DNA from: Aquirhabdus sp.
GTDB taxonomy: Bacteria; Pseudomonadota; Gammaproteobacteria; Pseudomonadales; Moraxellaceae
Assembly: GCA_030149815.1 (NCBI GenBank)
Contig: JASLHI010000005.1
Location: 62,001 to 126,000, forward strand
Length of the DNA: 64,000 nucleotides
Direction of reading: 5' to 3'
In this document: positions 1-8,181 of the stretch, one piece after another
How positions within the stretch are numbered: the first letter of the stretch is position 1
Layout of the letters: each line of letters opens with the position of its first letter
The notes under the pieces: generated by a model
Databases searched by the model: none
Seen by the model: the letters and a program-made list of their open reading frames with translations, nothing else
Told to the model about the DNA's origin: nothing
Position numbers and translations under genes: made by a program

Positions 1-441
1 AGTTTATGGTTCTGGACAGGCTCACATCCGCAAGATATCACCGCTGACGAGAATCGTGCAAAGTTAATTGGAAAACCTTATAAATCTTCATATCGTTCTT
101 CCGATTGGAATGATCCAGCGAGTTTTTTTACTTTTTTTGATATTGATGAAGGCTTCTTTATCTTTATTTTTATCCTCATGCTGTTTGGTTTAGTCTTTTG
201 GTTTATCTCATCGGCACCTACGATGATGGCTGAGCTCACGTTAGATAGCGTGCTTTCTTTACAGATTTATCATCGTATTAAGAAATCAGAGAGACATCGT
301 TATTTGTCAACATTCTGGCATGTTACTTGGCTGCCATTGCTGTTCATGTTTATTTTGGTGGTTGGCGGAGCGTGGCTATTGCAGCATTTTGTGCCTGATG
401 CACATACAATGTGGCAAGTGATACGAATTAAACCAAATTAA
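1..441 (+). CDS. C-terminal part of a membrane protein (5' end outside window)
   Basis: The frame is open from base 1 to the TAA at 439-441, so this is the last 146 residues of a gene that begins to the left. The visible part has a polar stretch (about residues 1-45), then a hydrophobic segment from about residue 53 to 73, a charged loop with KKSERHR, and a second hydrophobic segment near residues 110-130. That looks like two membrane helices with a basic, probably cytoplasmic, loop. I do not recognise the family. It is followed by a 125-base gap before the liv operon and need not be related to it. An internal ATG at 178 is not needed to explain the frame. Confidence 0.7.
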   Translation, partial: SLWFWTGSHPQDITADENRAKLIGKPYKSSYRSSDWNDPASFFTFFDIDEGFFIFIFILMLFGLVFWFISSAPTMMAELTLDSVLSLQIYHRIKKSERHRYLSTFWHVTWLPLLFMFILVVGGAWLLQHFVPDAHTMWQVIRIKPN

Positions 442-566
442 TCACTTCTTTCTCTCCAAAAACACTCTCTATATATCCTGATGCAGATAAAAACGGCATA
501 ATCCATGCTTGCATTTTATGCACCTCAATTTGTCGTCAAAAAATCAATTCAGGATAATCGGTATTC

Positions 567-1496
567 GTGGATATTTTCATTCAACAGCTTGCTAATGGTT
601 TGATTATTGGCAGTATTTACGCATTGATCGCGCTGGGCTATACCATGGTGTATGGCATTCTTGGATTGATCAATTTTGCACATGGTGATGTGGTGATGGT
701 CGGGGCAATGACGACTGTGACAATTTTGACCACATTGATTGGCTTTAATTTGGGAATTCCGCCTTATTTATTATTAGTGATCGCTGTATTACTAGCATTG
801 CCTGTGTGTGCGTTGCTTGGATTTAGTATTGAACGAATTGCTTATCGACCACTCCGTCATGCACCGCGACTGGCACCGCTGATTACCGGGATTGGCGTGT
901 CAATCATGCTGCAAAATCTGGCGATGATGATTTGGGGGCGGGGTTATCAGCGTTTTCCTGATGTGTTGACCAGTATGCCGTTTACCATTTTTACCGCACG
1001 TATCACCGCATATCAGATGGGCACTTTTGTCTTGTCGATCGTACTGATGCTTGGCTTGTGGATCTTGGTGCAGCGGACTCGATTGGGTCGTGCAATGCGT
1101 GCAACGTCGCAGAACGACAAGGTTGCTGCATTGATGGGTGTGAATGTGAATCGCATTATTAGCAGCGTTTTTATGCTGGGTTCTGGATTAGGTTGTGTGG
1201 CTGGCGTCATGTATACCGCCAGTTATGGACAAGCCAGTGCGACGATGGGGTTTTTATTAGGTTTGAAAGCGTTTTCTGCAGCGGTTCTCGGTGGGATTGG
1301 GAATATTCGTGGTGCGGTGCTGGGTGGATTTGTGCTTGGCGTGATTGAGGCGATGGGTGCAGGTTATTTGTCAGATTGGACGCATGGTCTGATGGGCAGT
1401 GAATATAAAGATATTTTTGCATTCTTGGTGTTAATCGCGGTACTCATGGTTCGTCCTTCAGGTCTGCTCGGTGAGCGTCAGTCGGAGCGTGCTTAA
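567..1496 (+). CDS. livH: branched-chain amino acid ABC transporter permease LivH
   Basis: One of two inner-membrane permeases of the high-affinity leucine/isoleucine/valine (or related substrate) importer. The 309-residue, almost wholly hydrophobic protein has the LivH N-terminal pattern (GLIIGSIYALIALGYTMVYG, then LINFAHGDVVM) and the C-terminal cytoplasmic-loop sequence with GGIGNIRGA. The start is GTG at 567, with AGGA at 551-554, a rather long spacing. It is the first gene of a plus-strand run with livM, livG and livF; its stop codon overlaps the livM start by one base. Amide or urea uptake by the same transporter family is an alternative substrate assignment. Confidence 0.93.
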   Translation: MDIFIQQLANGLIIGSIYALIALGYTMVYGILGLINFAHGDVVMVGAMTTVTILTTLIGFNLGIPPYLLLVIAVLLALPVCALLGFSIERIAYRPLRHAPRLAPLITGIGVSIMLQNLAMMIWGRGYQRFPDVLTSMPFTIFTARITAYQMGTFVLSIVLMLGLWILVQRTRLGRAMRATSQNDKVAALMGVNVNRIISSVFMLGSGLGCVAGVMYTASYGQASATMGFLLGLKAFSAAVLGGIGNIRGAVLGGFVLGVIEAMGAGYLSDWTHGLMGSEYKDIFAFLVLIAVLMVRPSGLLGERQSERA

Positions 1497-2596
1497 TGAC
1501 GGATAACCAAACTTCGCCTGATGTGGCTACTTTTATCATGAATAAAAAAACAATGTCAGCGAAGAAAAAAGCTGCATTTGCTTTGCTTGCCATCAGTTTG
1601 ATGCTTTTACCGTTTGCTCTCGGCGTCATGGGACCTTCGTGGGTGCGTACAGCGGATTATGCGTTGTTGTATTGCATGTTGGCGTTAGGCTTGAACATTG
1701 TTGTGGGCTATGCGGGTTTACTTGATTTAGGCTATATCGCTTTCTATGCGCTGGGTGCGTATATGGTTGCGGTACTCGCTTCACCGCATCTCAATATCCA
1801 TGTTTCGCCGTGGTTACTCATTCCGATTGGTGCTGGTTTTGCTGGCTTGGCGGGTGCAATTTTGGGTGCGCCAACCTTGAAGTTACGCGGGGATTATCTT
1901 GCGATTGTGACTTTAGGTTTCGGTGAGATTGTGAGGTTGTTTATGCAGAACCTCGATCGTCCAATCAATATTACCAATGGTACGCAAGGTATTAGTGGGA
2001 TTGATAATTTATCATTTTTTGGTCGTGACTTTGGTTCAGGTTTAGACTTGTTTGGCCAACATTTCAATGGCTCTTATCTTTATTATTATCTGTTTCTTGC
2101 TTTAGTACTGATCGTGATAGGCATCTGTATGCGCCTTGAAAACTCTCGGATTGGTCGTGCGTGGGTGGCGATTCGTGAAGATGAGCTTGCTGCAAAAGCA
2201 ATGGGTATTAATGTTCGTAATATCAAACTTTTGGCCTTTGCAATGGGCGCAAGTTTTGGTGGTGTGGCAGGCGGGATGTTTGCCAGTTTTCAGGGTTTTA
2301 TTGATCCGACCAGCTTTAGTCTGATGGAATCCATCATGGTGTTGTGTATGGTGGTCTTGGGTGGCATGGGGAATATTCCAGGTGTGGTTCTCGGCGCAGT
2401 TCTACTGACCTTAACGCCTGAAATCTTGCGTGAAGCGATTCATCCATTACAGGACGCACTATTCGGTCGTCAAATCGTTGACCCTGATAATGTGCGGATG
2501 CTGATTTTTGGTGGCGCTCTGGTGGCGATGATGTTGTTCAGACCTGAAGGATTGTTGCCTTCGCGTCGTTGCAAAGAGGAATTTCATCATGACTGA
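1496..2596 (+). CDS. livM: branched-chain amino acid ABC transporter permease LivM
   Basis: Second permease of the importer, 366 residues. It has a short polar N-terminus of about 25 residues, then many membrane helices. The LivM-type block ALGLNIVVGYAGLLDLGYIA lies near residues 62-81, and GGMGNIPG near the C-terminus matches the EAA-like loop of LivH. The ATG overlaps the livH TAA by one base, and the 3' end overlaps livG by eight bases, so translational coupling is likely. An alternative start is the internal ATG at 1538, which would remove most of the polar N-terminus. Confidence 0.93.
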   Translation: MTDNQTSPDVATFIMNKKTMSAKKKAAFALLAISLMLLPFALGVMGPSWVRTADYALLYCMLALGLNIVVGYAGLLDLGYIAFYALGAYMVAVLASPHLNIHVSPWLLIPIGAGFAGLAGAILGAPTLKLRGDYLAIVTLGFGEIVRLFMQNLDRPINITNGTQGISGIDNLSFFGRDFGSGLDLFGQHFNGSYLYYYLFLALVLIVIGICMRLENSRIGRAWVAIREDELAAKAMGINVRNIKLLAFAMGASFGGVAGGMFASFQGFIDPTSFSLMESIMVLCMVVLGGMGNIPGVVLGAVLLTLTPEILREAIHPLQDALFGRQIVDPDNVRMLIFGGALVAMMLFRPEGLLPSRRCKEEFHHD

Positions 2597-3419
2597 TTCT
2601 CGCAAGCCTTTACTCGAATTTGAAAATATTAATAAATCCTTTGGCGGCGTTCATGCGCTCAAAGAAGTCAGTTTACGCATTGAAAAAGGTACGATTCACG
2701 GTCTGATTGGTCCAAATGGTGCGGGAAAAACGACGCTATTCAATGTCATGACTGGCATGTATCAAGCTGATGCAGGTAAATTTTGGTTTGATGGGGAGGC
2801 GATTAGCCTGAAAATCAGTCCACAAGTTTTGGCAAAAAAAGGCTTAGCGCGTACTTTCCAAAATATTCGTTTATTCAGTGAAATGACCGCACTTGAGAAC
2901 GTCATGGTCGGGCAACATAGCCAAACCAAAACAGGCATTATCGGAGCGATTTTGCGGACACCTGCGGCGAAGCGTGAAGAGTTGATGATTCGTCAAGAAG
3001 GTCTGCGCTTATTGCAATACGTGGGCTTGTCGGAAGATGTGGCATGCCGTGTTGCGCGCACTTTATCTTATGGCGACCAACGTCGCTTGGAAATTGCACG
3101 TGCATTGGCTTTGAAACCGCGTTTACTGGCGTTAGATGAACCTGCGGCAGGGATGAATCCAACTGAAACTGCGCAGTTGAAAGCACTTATCCGCCGTCTG
3201 CATGATGATGGTATGACGATTGTTTTGATTGAGCATGATGTGAGTTTGATGATGCGACTGTGTGATCGAATCAGCGTGCTGGATTTTGGTGAAAAAATTG
3301 CCGATGGCACACCTGAAGAAATTCGCTGTAATGAACGCGTGATTAAAGCTTATTTGGGGACAGATACATCGTCTGTGGGTAAAGGTCAACAAGTGGTCGA
3401 TGGGAGTAGTGCAGGATGA
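2589..3419 (+). CDS. livG: branched-chain amino acid ABC transporter ATPase LivG
   Basis: Cytoplasmic ATPase, 276 residues. Walker A is GPNGAGKT at 41-48, the Q-loop region reads ARTFQNIRLF at about 87-96, the signature is the variant LSYGD at 159-163, Walker B is LLALDEP at 179-185 and the switch histidine is His216 (LIEHD). A longer signature-to-Walker A distance and the LARTFQN sequence are typical of LivG rather than LivF. The tail after residue 250 is variable. It overlaps livM and livF, which supports a single transcript. Confidence 0.94.
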   Translation: MTDSRKPLLEFENINKSFGGVHALKEVSLRIEKGTIHGLIGPNGAGKTTLFNVMTGMYQADAGKFWFDGEAISLKISPQVLAKKGLARTFQNIRLFSEMTALENVMVGQHSQTKTGIIGAILRTPAAKREELMIRQEGLRLLQYVGLSEDVACRVARTLSYGDQRRLEIARALALKPRLLALDEPAAGMNPTETAQLKALIRRLHDDGMTIVLIEHDVSLMMRLCDRISVLDFGEKIADGTPEEIRCNERVIKAYLGTDTSSVGKGQQVVDGSSAG

Positions 3420-4138
3420 CGACGAATACAGCATTACTGACCGTTACCGATTTGAATGTCCGTTACGGCAATATCCATGCGGCACAAGGTTTAAATCTAC
3501 AAGTCAATGATGGTGAGCTAGTGTGCTTAATCGGCGCCAATGGTGCGGGGAAGAGTTCCACACTGAATGCGTTGGCAGGTTTAGTTCCATCAACGGGTTC
3601 TGTGAATTATCAGGGCGTTGAGATCAATCAACTGGCGTCGCATCAACGTGTTCAGCAAGGACTTGCATTGGTTCCTGAAGGACGCGGCGTCTTTCCCAAA
3701 ATGACGGTATTGGAAAACTTGCAGATGGGTGCTTATTTGCATCGTTTGCAGCCAAGTGAACTGGATGAGGTTTTTGCACGTTTTCCGCGGCTGGCGGAAC
3801 GCCGTGATCAGTTGGCAGGAACGCTGTCTGGTGGTGAACAGCAAATGCTTGCGATTGGTCGCGCATTGCTTTCACGTCCTAAACTATTGCTACTGGATGA
3901 GCCTTCGATGGGGCTTGCACCGTTGATGATTGAACTGATTTTTAATACCTTGGCGGAATTGAAAAAAAGTGGTTTATCGATTTTGCTGGTTGAGCAAAAT
4001 GCACGGGGTGCATTACAACTGGCTGATCGGGCTTATGTTTTAGAACATGGCGAAATGACATTAAGCGGTACAGGACACGAGCTATTGCATGATACTCGCG
4101 TACAAGCCGCATATTTAGGCGCAGGAATTGAAGCGTAA
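3416..4138 (+). CDS. livF: branched-chain amino acid ABC transporter ATPase LivF
   Basis: Second ATPase of the importer, 240 residues, expected to form a heterodimer with LivG under the LivHM permeases. Walker A is GANGAGKS at 40-47, the signature LSGGE is at 137-141 and Walker B LLLLDEP is at 157-163, followed by SMGLAP as usual for LivF. It starts inside the livG stop (ATGA overlap), and its own TAA overlaps the sdhE ATG. No livK or livJ binding-protein gene lies on either side within the window, so the binding protein must be encoded elsewhere or in the unseen left flank. Confidence 0.94.
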   Translation: MTTNTALLTVTDLNVRYGNIHAAQGLNLQVNDGELVCLIGANGAGKSSTLNALAGLVPSTGSVNYQGVEINQLASHQRVQQGLALVPEGRGVFPKMTVLENLQMGAYLHRLQPSELDEVFARFPRLAERRDQLAGTLSGGEQQMLAIGRALLSRPKLLLLDEPSMGLAPLMIELIFNTLAELKKSGLSILLVEQNARGALQLADRAYVLEHGEMTLSGTGHELLHDTRVQAAYLGAGIEA

Positions 4139-4413
4139 TGACCAATCAAACAAATACTGATACAAGTGGCGAAATGAGTCTAGCTGATCGTAAAGTGATT
4201 TATCGCGCCCGTCGCGGCCTGAAGGAATTGGATTATTACTTTGATCCCTATGTCCGTCAGCATTTCCTTCAAGCGGATGCACAAGAAAAAGCAGACTTTT
4301 CACTGTTAATCGATCAAGAAGATCCAGATTTGCTCGATTGGTTTATGGGTGTCAGCTTACCGCCCGATGAATTAGTCTCAATTATCAATCGGATTAAATC
4401 ACTAAAAGCATGA
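4138..4413 (+). CDS. sdhE: succinate dehydrogenase flavinylation factor SdhE
   Basis: Small cytoplasmic protein (91 residues) of the SdhE/YgfY/Sdh5 family, which promotes covalent FAD attachment to the succinate dehydrogenase flavoprotein. The diagnostic RGxxE motif is visible as RRGLKELD near residue 24-31, followed by the family pattern of acidic and aromatic residues and a DPDLLDWFMG stretch. The ATG overlaps the livF stop by one base, so it is probably co-transcribed with the liv genes, an unusual partnership. The next gene looks like its normal neighbour ygfX. Confidence 0.9.
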   Translation: MTNQTNTDTSGEMSLADRKVIYRARRGLKELDYYFDPYVRQHFLQADAQEKADFSLLIDQEDPDLLDWFMGVSLPPDELVSIINRIKSLKA

Positions 4414-4431
4414 CTTATTTTGCTTTGATCA

Positions 4432-4887
4432 ATGCGTATTAATACACACTTACAAGTCAGTCAAACGAAGATATGGGTAGAAGCATTGCTACTGCTCATC
4501 GTTGTTTTGATCCTAATTTTCAGTGCCATGCCAGCACTGATCATTGCACTCACATTAATCGCGATGGTTTGTGTCATTGCTTATCAAAAGCTTCTTCAGA
4601 AAGCGCCAGCACACCTCGTTCAACTGATTCAATTTAGTCAGGATGATTGGCGCTGGTCAGTCTACGATCCACGTCGGATCAAAAAAGCACTTATCCACGA
4701 AGGGCGTTTATTGAATGTACATCACTGGTTTTTTGTGATGCTACTGCGTTTTGAAACGACGGAGAAAAATAAAAAGACGATTCAGAGTTGGGTCATTTGG
4801 CGAGATCAAGTCGATGCAGATCATTGGCGAAGACTGATTGTTATTGCGCGATTTTGGGCAAGTGATACGCAGCATATCAACAGCTAA
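4432..4887 (+). CDS. YgfX-like small membrane protein
   Basis: A 151-residue protein with two adjacent hydrophobic segments (about residues 14-50), followed by a soluble basic, tryptophan-rich domain (WRWSVYDPRR, then HHWFFVMLLRF). The topology and position 18 bases after sdhE match the YgfX (CptA) family, which is usually encoded with SdhE/YgfY. In Escherichia coli this pair was described as a toxin-antitoxin, but SdhE is now seen mainly as a flavinylation factor, so I assign no toxin function. Identification rests on gene order and topology more than on a clear motif. No good ribosome binding site is visible. Confidence 0.6.
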   Translation: MRINTHLQVSQTKIWVEALLLLIVVLILIFSAMPALIIALTLIAMVCVIAYQKLLQKAPAHLVQLIQFSQDDWRWSVYDPRRIKKALIHEGRLLNVHHWFFVMLLRFETTEKNKKTIQSWVIWRDQVDADHWRRLIVIARFWASDTQHINS

Positions 4888-4968
4888 GACTTGCTGTTCT
4901 TGACGAGGTATTTGGGTGGTCTTAACCCAGTACATCACAATCATTAACAATTCACAGCAAAAACACTC

Positions 4969-4999
4969 TTGCTCAACGCAGCCCTCCTATCTTTATACT
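4969..4999 (+). promoter_or_regulatory. candidate sigma70 promoter for the yidB-like gene
   Basis: TTGCTC at 4969-4974 and TTATAC at 4993-4998 are separated by 18 bases and lie about 70 bases before the ATG at 5069. This is a motif match by eye only. Confidence 0.35.
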
Positions 5000-5068
5000 A
5001 GCCACGCAGTCGTCAAACGATTTTGACCAGCACGACGTTATCTTTTACTTAGAAATAGGAAAATAATC

Positions 5069-5533
5069 ATGGGTTTATTGGATGGATTAATGAGTCAGCT
5101 GGGACAAGGTGATCAACAAGGTGGGTTGATGGGTCTTGCGGAGAGTTTGCTGGGTGGTGCAACACAAGATCAAGGAAATAGTGGTGTGGCTGCAGCGTTA
5201 CTTCCAGAGATTCTGAGCTGGGTTCAGCAGCAAGGTGGTGTGAGTAATGCGGTGTCAGCATTGACTAGTTCTGGTTTGGGTGAACAGGCTCAATCATGGA
5301 TTAGTAATGGCGATAATCAGCAAATGGCAACACAAGAAGTGACTCAGTTGTTAGGCTCTGATCAAGTGACTCAGCTCGCTGCAAAAATTGGCGTGAGCCC
5401 TGAACAAATCCAAAGCGGAGTGGCGACATTATTGCCACAAGTGATTAATCATCTAACACCTAATGGTGATACCTCAAATCCTGATGAATCTAATAGTTTG
5501 ATAACTTCTGCGTTGAGTAAGTTTTTCGGCTGA
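5069..5533 (+). CDS. YidB family protein (DUF937)
   Basis: A 154-residue protein of the YidB/DUF937 family, whose role is unknown. It has the family's N-terminal MGLLDGLMSQL followed by a Gly/Gln-rich linker, then an alpha-helical part with LLPEILSWVQQQGGV and GLGEQAQSWI, and a C-terminal LLPQVINHLTPNG repeat-like segment. There is no signal peptide or membrane helix. GGAAAAT lies just before the ATG. It is monocistronic, with its own terminator. Confidence 0.8.
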   Translation: MGLLDGLMSQLGQGDQQGGLMGLAESLLGGATQDQGNSGVAAALLPEILSWVQQQGGVSNAVSALTSSGLGEQAQSWISNGDNQQMATQEVTQLLGSDQVTQLAAKIGVSPEQIQSGVATLLPQVINHLTPNGDTSNPDESNSLITSALSKFFG

Positions 5534-5550
5534 TTGGATCGCTAAGCATA

Positions 5551-5580
5551 AAAAAACCGTAAGTTATCTTACGGTTTTTT
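5551..5580. terminator. bidirectional rho-independent terminator (yidB-like / dsbB)
   Basis: AAAAAACCGTAAG and CTTACGGTTTTTT form a 13-bp perfect inverted repeat around a TTAT loop, with A and T runs on both sides. It sits between the convergent yidB-like gene and dsbB and can serve both. Confidence 0.9.
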
Positions 5581-5609
5581 ATTTTGGAATGATTTCTGAG
5601 GCGATAGTG

Positions 5610-6107
5610 TTAGCGAGTTTTTCTGAACAATTGCCCTAAATTAACGATGAGTAATACTGAAAAGAATAGTAACCCCCAATGCGGTAATGACCATCCCAAC
5701 AACGTCCAATCGACTTTGGCACATTCACCTGAGCCATGAAGAACCTTTTGAACGACGCTTTGTAATGGAAATGTTTGTAACCAGTAATCTAAGCCGGGAC
5801 CACATGCAGGGACATCTTCTGGCGGTAAATGCTGAATCCACACATGGCGACTTGCTACACCGACTGACCATAGGATTCCCAGTGTTGCAAGCAAGCTATA
5901 CAGACGACGCATGATCAGTTGCTTAGGGTTATGTAGCGCAGCAATCAATGCAAATGCCCCCATGACCATCAAGCCGATCCGCTGAAAAATACACAAGGGA
6001 CAAGGTTCTAAGTGATCATGATTTTGCAAATAGAGTGCAAAGCCCATACCGATTACGCTGGCTAGAAATAAAGCGAAATTAACGCGTCTATAACTCAGTT
6101 GCATCAT
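5610..6107 (-). CDS. dsbB: disulfide bond formation protein DsbB
   Basis: Inner-membrane quinone reductase that reoxidises periplasmic DsbA. From the ATG at 6107 the protein is 165 residues with four hydrophobic segments. The first periplasmic loop holds the redox pair CPLC (Cys36 and Cys39), followed by the quinone-site arginine in FQR. The second loop holds Cys102 and Cys129. The ATG at 6107 was chosen over upstream codons because it is preceded by AGGGAA (6115-6120) and gives the usual DsbB length; a second ATG follows immediately at 6104. It lies directly downstream of gshA, so two redox genes probably share a transcript. Confidence 0.95.
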   Translation of the reverse strand: MMQLSYRRVNFALFLASVIGMGFALYLQNHDHLEPCPLCIFQRIGLMVMGAFALIAALHNPKQLIMRRLYSLLATLGILWSVGVASRHVWIQHLPPEDVPACGPGLDYWLQTFPLQSVVQKVLHGSGECAKVDWTLLGWSLPHWGLLFFSVLLIVNLGQLFRKTR

Positions 6108-6126
6108 GCATGTGTTCCCTTCAGTA

Positions 6127-7782
6127 TTAGTTCGTGACGCTTGCCGCATCCGGCACGGTCTTGGTTTCCTCAGTAGGTGTTGACGTACGCCAACGCTGTA
6201 CATACTGAGCGAAGCTGACTGTATCGTTATTTTCTATTGCAGTCTGTCGTTTTCTTGATTGTTCTGCGTATTCAGCATATTCGGTTGCAATATGCTCAGG
6301 TAGTGGTGTTGCATTGAGCGATGCAGCATAACGCTGTGCCAATTGATGACCAAAGCCCCAACTGCCGTCGGATTTAGTTTTTTCTAAAACTTTAGCCGAT
6401 AACGTTAGCGCAGGGTCATTGGCGCGTTTTTGCATTTCTATGAGGCTTGCACTGTATTGATTGCTGCCGTGCGCTTGATCCAATAATTGCGCGAAAGGTA
6501 GCATTGCAGTTAAGTGTTCGGCCATCCATTGCACAAAATCTTGCTGACCTGATTCAGTTTCAATCGTAATTCCAGCTAAGCGACCTTGGTCCACAATATG
6601 ATTCTGATTGCGAGCAATGCGTTCTTCCTCGAGAGCGAGTAGAGCAGGGCTTGAGGTCATTAAACAGTACAGTGCCAATACTTCGAGGAAACAAGCCGTA
6701 TTTAAGCTAATGCCGACATCAGTAAAAGGATCTAGATCGACCGCACGTAATTCAACATAAGCCACACCACGCGCTTCAAGTGCCGCCGATGGTGTTTCAT
6801 TTGCCTGAGTAATTTGTTTCGGGCGAATCAGGCTGTAGTATTCATTCTCGATTTGCAAAATATGATCGTTAATCTGGATCGGTTCACCTTGCTCATCGTT
6901 CAACCCTAATGCAGTGAAAGGCGGATAGACGTCGCCGATTGCATGTTTTAAACCAGAAATATAGGCTTTGATGCAGTTGTAGTGAATGCCTAAGCTACGC
7001 TGAGCGCTATTTTGATAACCGAGTTTACCCATACGAAGTGCGGTGGCTTCAGGGAGAAATAAAGTGCCTTGCTTCATTTCTTGCAGGTGGTGTTCGCGAC
7101 CTTTTAGGAAACAAGCACAAACAGCAGGACTTGCGCCTAATAAGTAAATCACCATGGGTGTCATCCGAATAAAATTACGAATGAGACCAAAATATCTTTC
7201 GCTGACAAAATCTTGTTTGGATAAGGCTGGGTTGATCGGTGAGGTTTCGTTTTGCCATGTATCCCATAAAGCGTCTGGGAATGATAAGTTGTAGTGAATA
7301 CCTGCAATGGTCTGCATTCTGCGACCATAACGTACCCCCAGCCCACGGCGGTATAACGTTTTAAACTTGCCGAGATTGGATGAGCCGTATTGGGCGAGAC
7401 GGATTTTTTCTTCATCTTTGTCGAGCATACAGGGCATCGATAAAGGCCAGAGTGTTTCACCTTCTGGAAGTGCTTGGTAAGTCACCTGATGTAAATCACG
7501 TAAGCATGATAATGCTTCTTGCGGAGAGACACACGGTGGGGTGATTAGCTCAATTAATGCCTCAGAGTAATCTGTGGTGATGCGTGGGTGAGTCAGTGCA
7601 GAACCCAGTGCGGTAGGGTGGTCAGTTTGTGATAAAAAACCGTCTGCTTGCATACGCAAAGATTCTTTTTCAATGCCACGTAACATGCCTTGCAATAGCT
7701 CTGGTTTTAACCAATTTGGGATTGCTGCTGCGGTCAAGGTAGAGGTTTCAGTGCTTGCTGAATTGACCATTTGCTCACTCAT
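6127..7782 (-). CDS. gshA: glutamate-cysteine ligase GshA
   Basis: Catalyses the ATP-dependent joining of glutamate and cysteine, the first step of glutathione synthesis, in the cytoplasm. The 551-residue protein is of the gammaproteobacterial family 1 type. Visible family blocks include GIEKESLRM near residue 36, TDYSEALIELITP near 69, RRMQTIAGIHYN near 153, and VELRAVDLDPF near 345. It is slightly longer than the E. coli enzyme because of extensions at both ends. It ends only 19 bases before the dsbB start. Confidence 0.95.
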   Translation of the reverse strand: MSEQMVNSASTETSTLTAAAIPNWLKPELLQGMLRGIEKESLRMQADGFLSQTDHPTALGSALTHPRITTDYSEALIELITPPCVSPQEALSCLRDLHQVTYQALPEGETLWPLSMPCMLDKDEEKIRLAQYGSSNLGKFKTLYRRGLGVRYGRRMQTIAGIHYNLSFPDALWDTWQNETSPINPALSKQDFVSERYFGLIRNFIRMTPMVIYLLGASPAVCACFLKGREHHLQEMKQGTLFLPEATALRMGKLGYQNSAQRSLGIHYNCIKAYISGLKHAIGDVYPPFTALGLNDEQGEPIQINDHILQIENEYYSLIRPKQITQANETPSAALEARGVAYVELRAVDLDPFTDVGISLNTACFLEVLALYCLMTSSPALLALEEERIARNQNHIVDQGRLAGITIETESGQQDFVQWMAEHLTAMLPFAQLLDQAHGSNQYSASLIEMQKRANDPALTLSAKVLEKTKSDGSWGFGHQLAQRYAASLNATPLPEHIATEYAEYAEQSRKRQTAIENNDTVSFAQYVQRWRTSTPTEETKTVPDAASVTN

Positions 7783-8123
7783 ATTGTGTACTCATATCGC
7801 AAATTAGTGTGTTAAATCATCATTGATATTGATGTTATTTGGGGCGCTATGCCGTTTTATGATTGCCAACAGGTATCGTTGAAGCATATTACACTACGGC
7901 TTGGTCGGATAGTCTTCATGGATCACTTAAAGCAAGATCGTGAGATCAAATATGATGGTCGACGATGATGATGAAGTGATGATGATTAAATTGTAGACTA
8001 TCGTGACCTTACTTTTGACTCTACTCTGAGTCAAATGGATGGGGATGTTTTTATCGTTATCAAGTATTTGGGCTAAAAACTTAAACAAAAGAACTTAGTC
8101 AGCTTGTTTTGCTGAGTTGATAA
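7783..8123. other. non-coding gap between pbpG and gshA
   Basis: About 340 bases with no credible reading frame. It should hold the promoter of gshA near its left side (transcribed leftwards). It includes ATG/GAT-rich low-complexity sequence around 7950-7990 and the inverted repeat at 8014-8035. I see no RNA gene. Confidence 0.5.
8014..8035. repeat. 8-bp inverted repeat
   Basis: TTTGACTC and GAGTCAAA are separated by TACTCT. There is no T-run, so it looks more like an operator or a random palindrome than a terminator. Confidence 0.4.
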
Positions 8124-8155
8124 AAAATGCCACAACAAAATTGTTATGGCATTTT
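8124..8155 (-). terminator. rho-independent terminator of the PBP7-type gene
   Basis: AAAATGCCA and TGGCATTTT flank an inner AACAAAATTGTT palindrome. Read on the minus strand, the stem is followed by a run of T residues. It lies 27 bases beyond the stop codon at 8182. Confidence 0.8.
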
Positions 8156-8181
8156 GGATGGTCGATTATTAACGCAATTAA

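Noticed and set aside
4138..4887. sdhE-ygfX as a toxin-antitoxin module
   Set aside because: SdhE has the RGxxE flavinylation motif, and the toxin claim for YgfX-type proteins is disputed; housekeeping use is the better reading.
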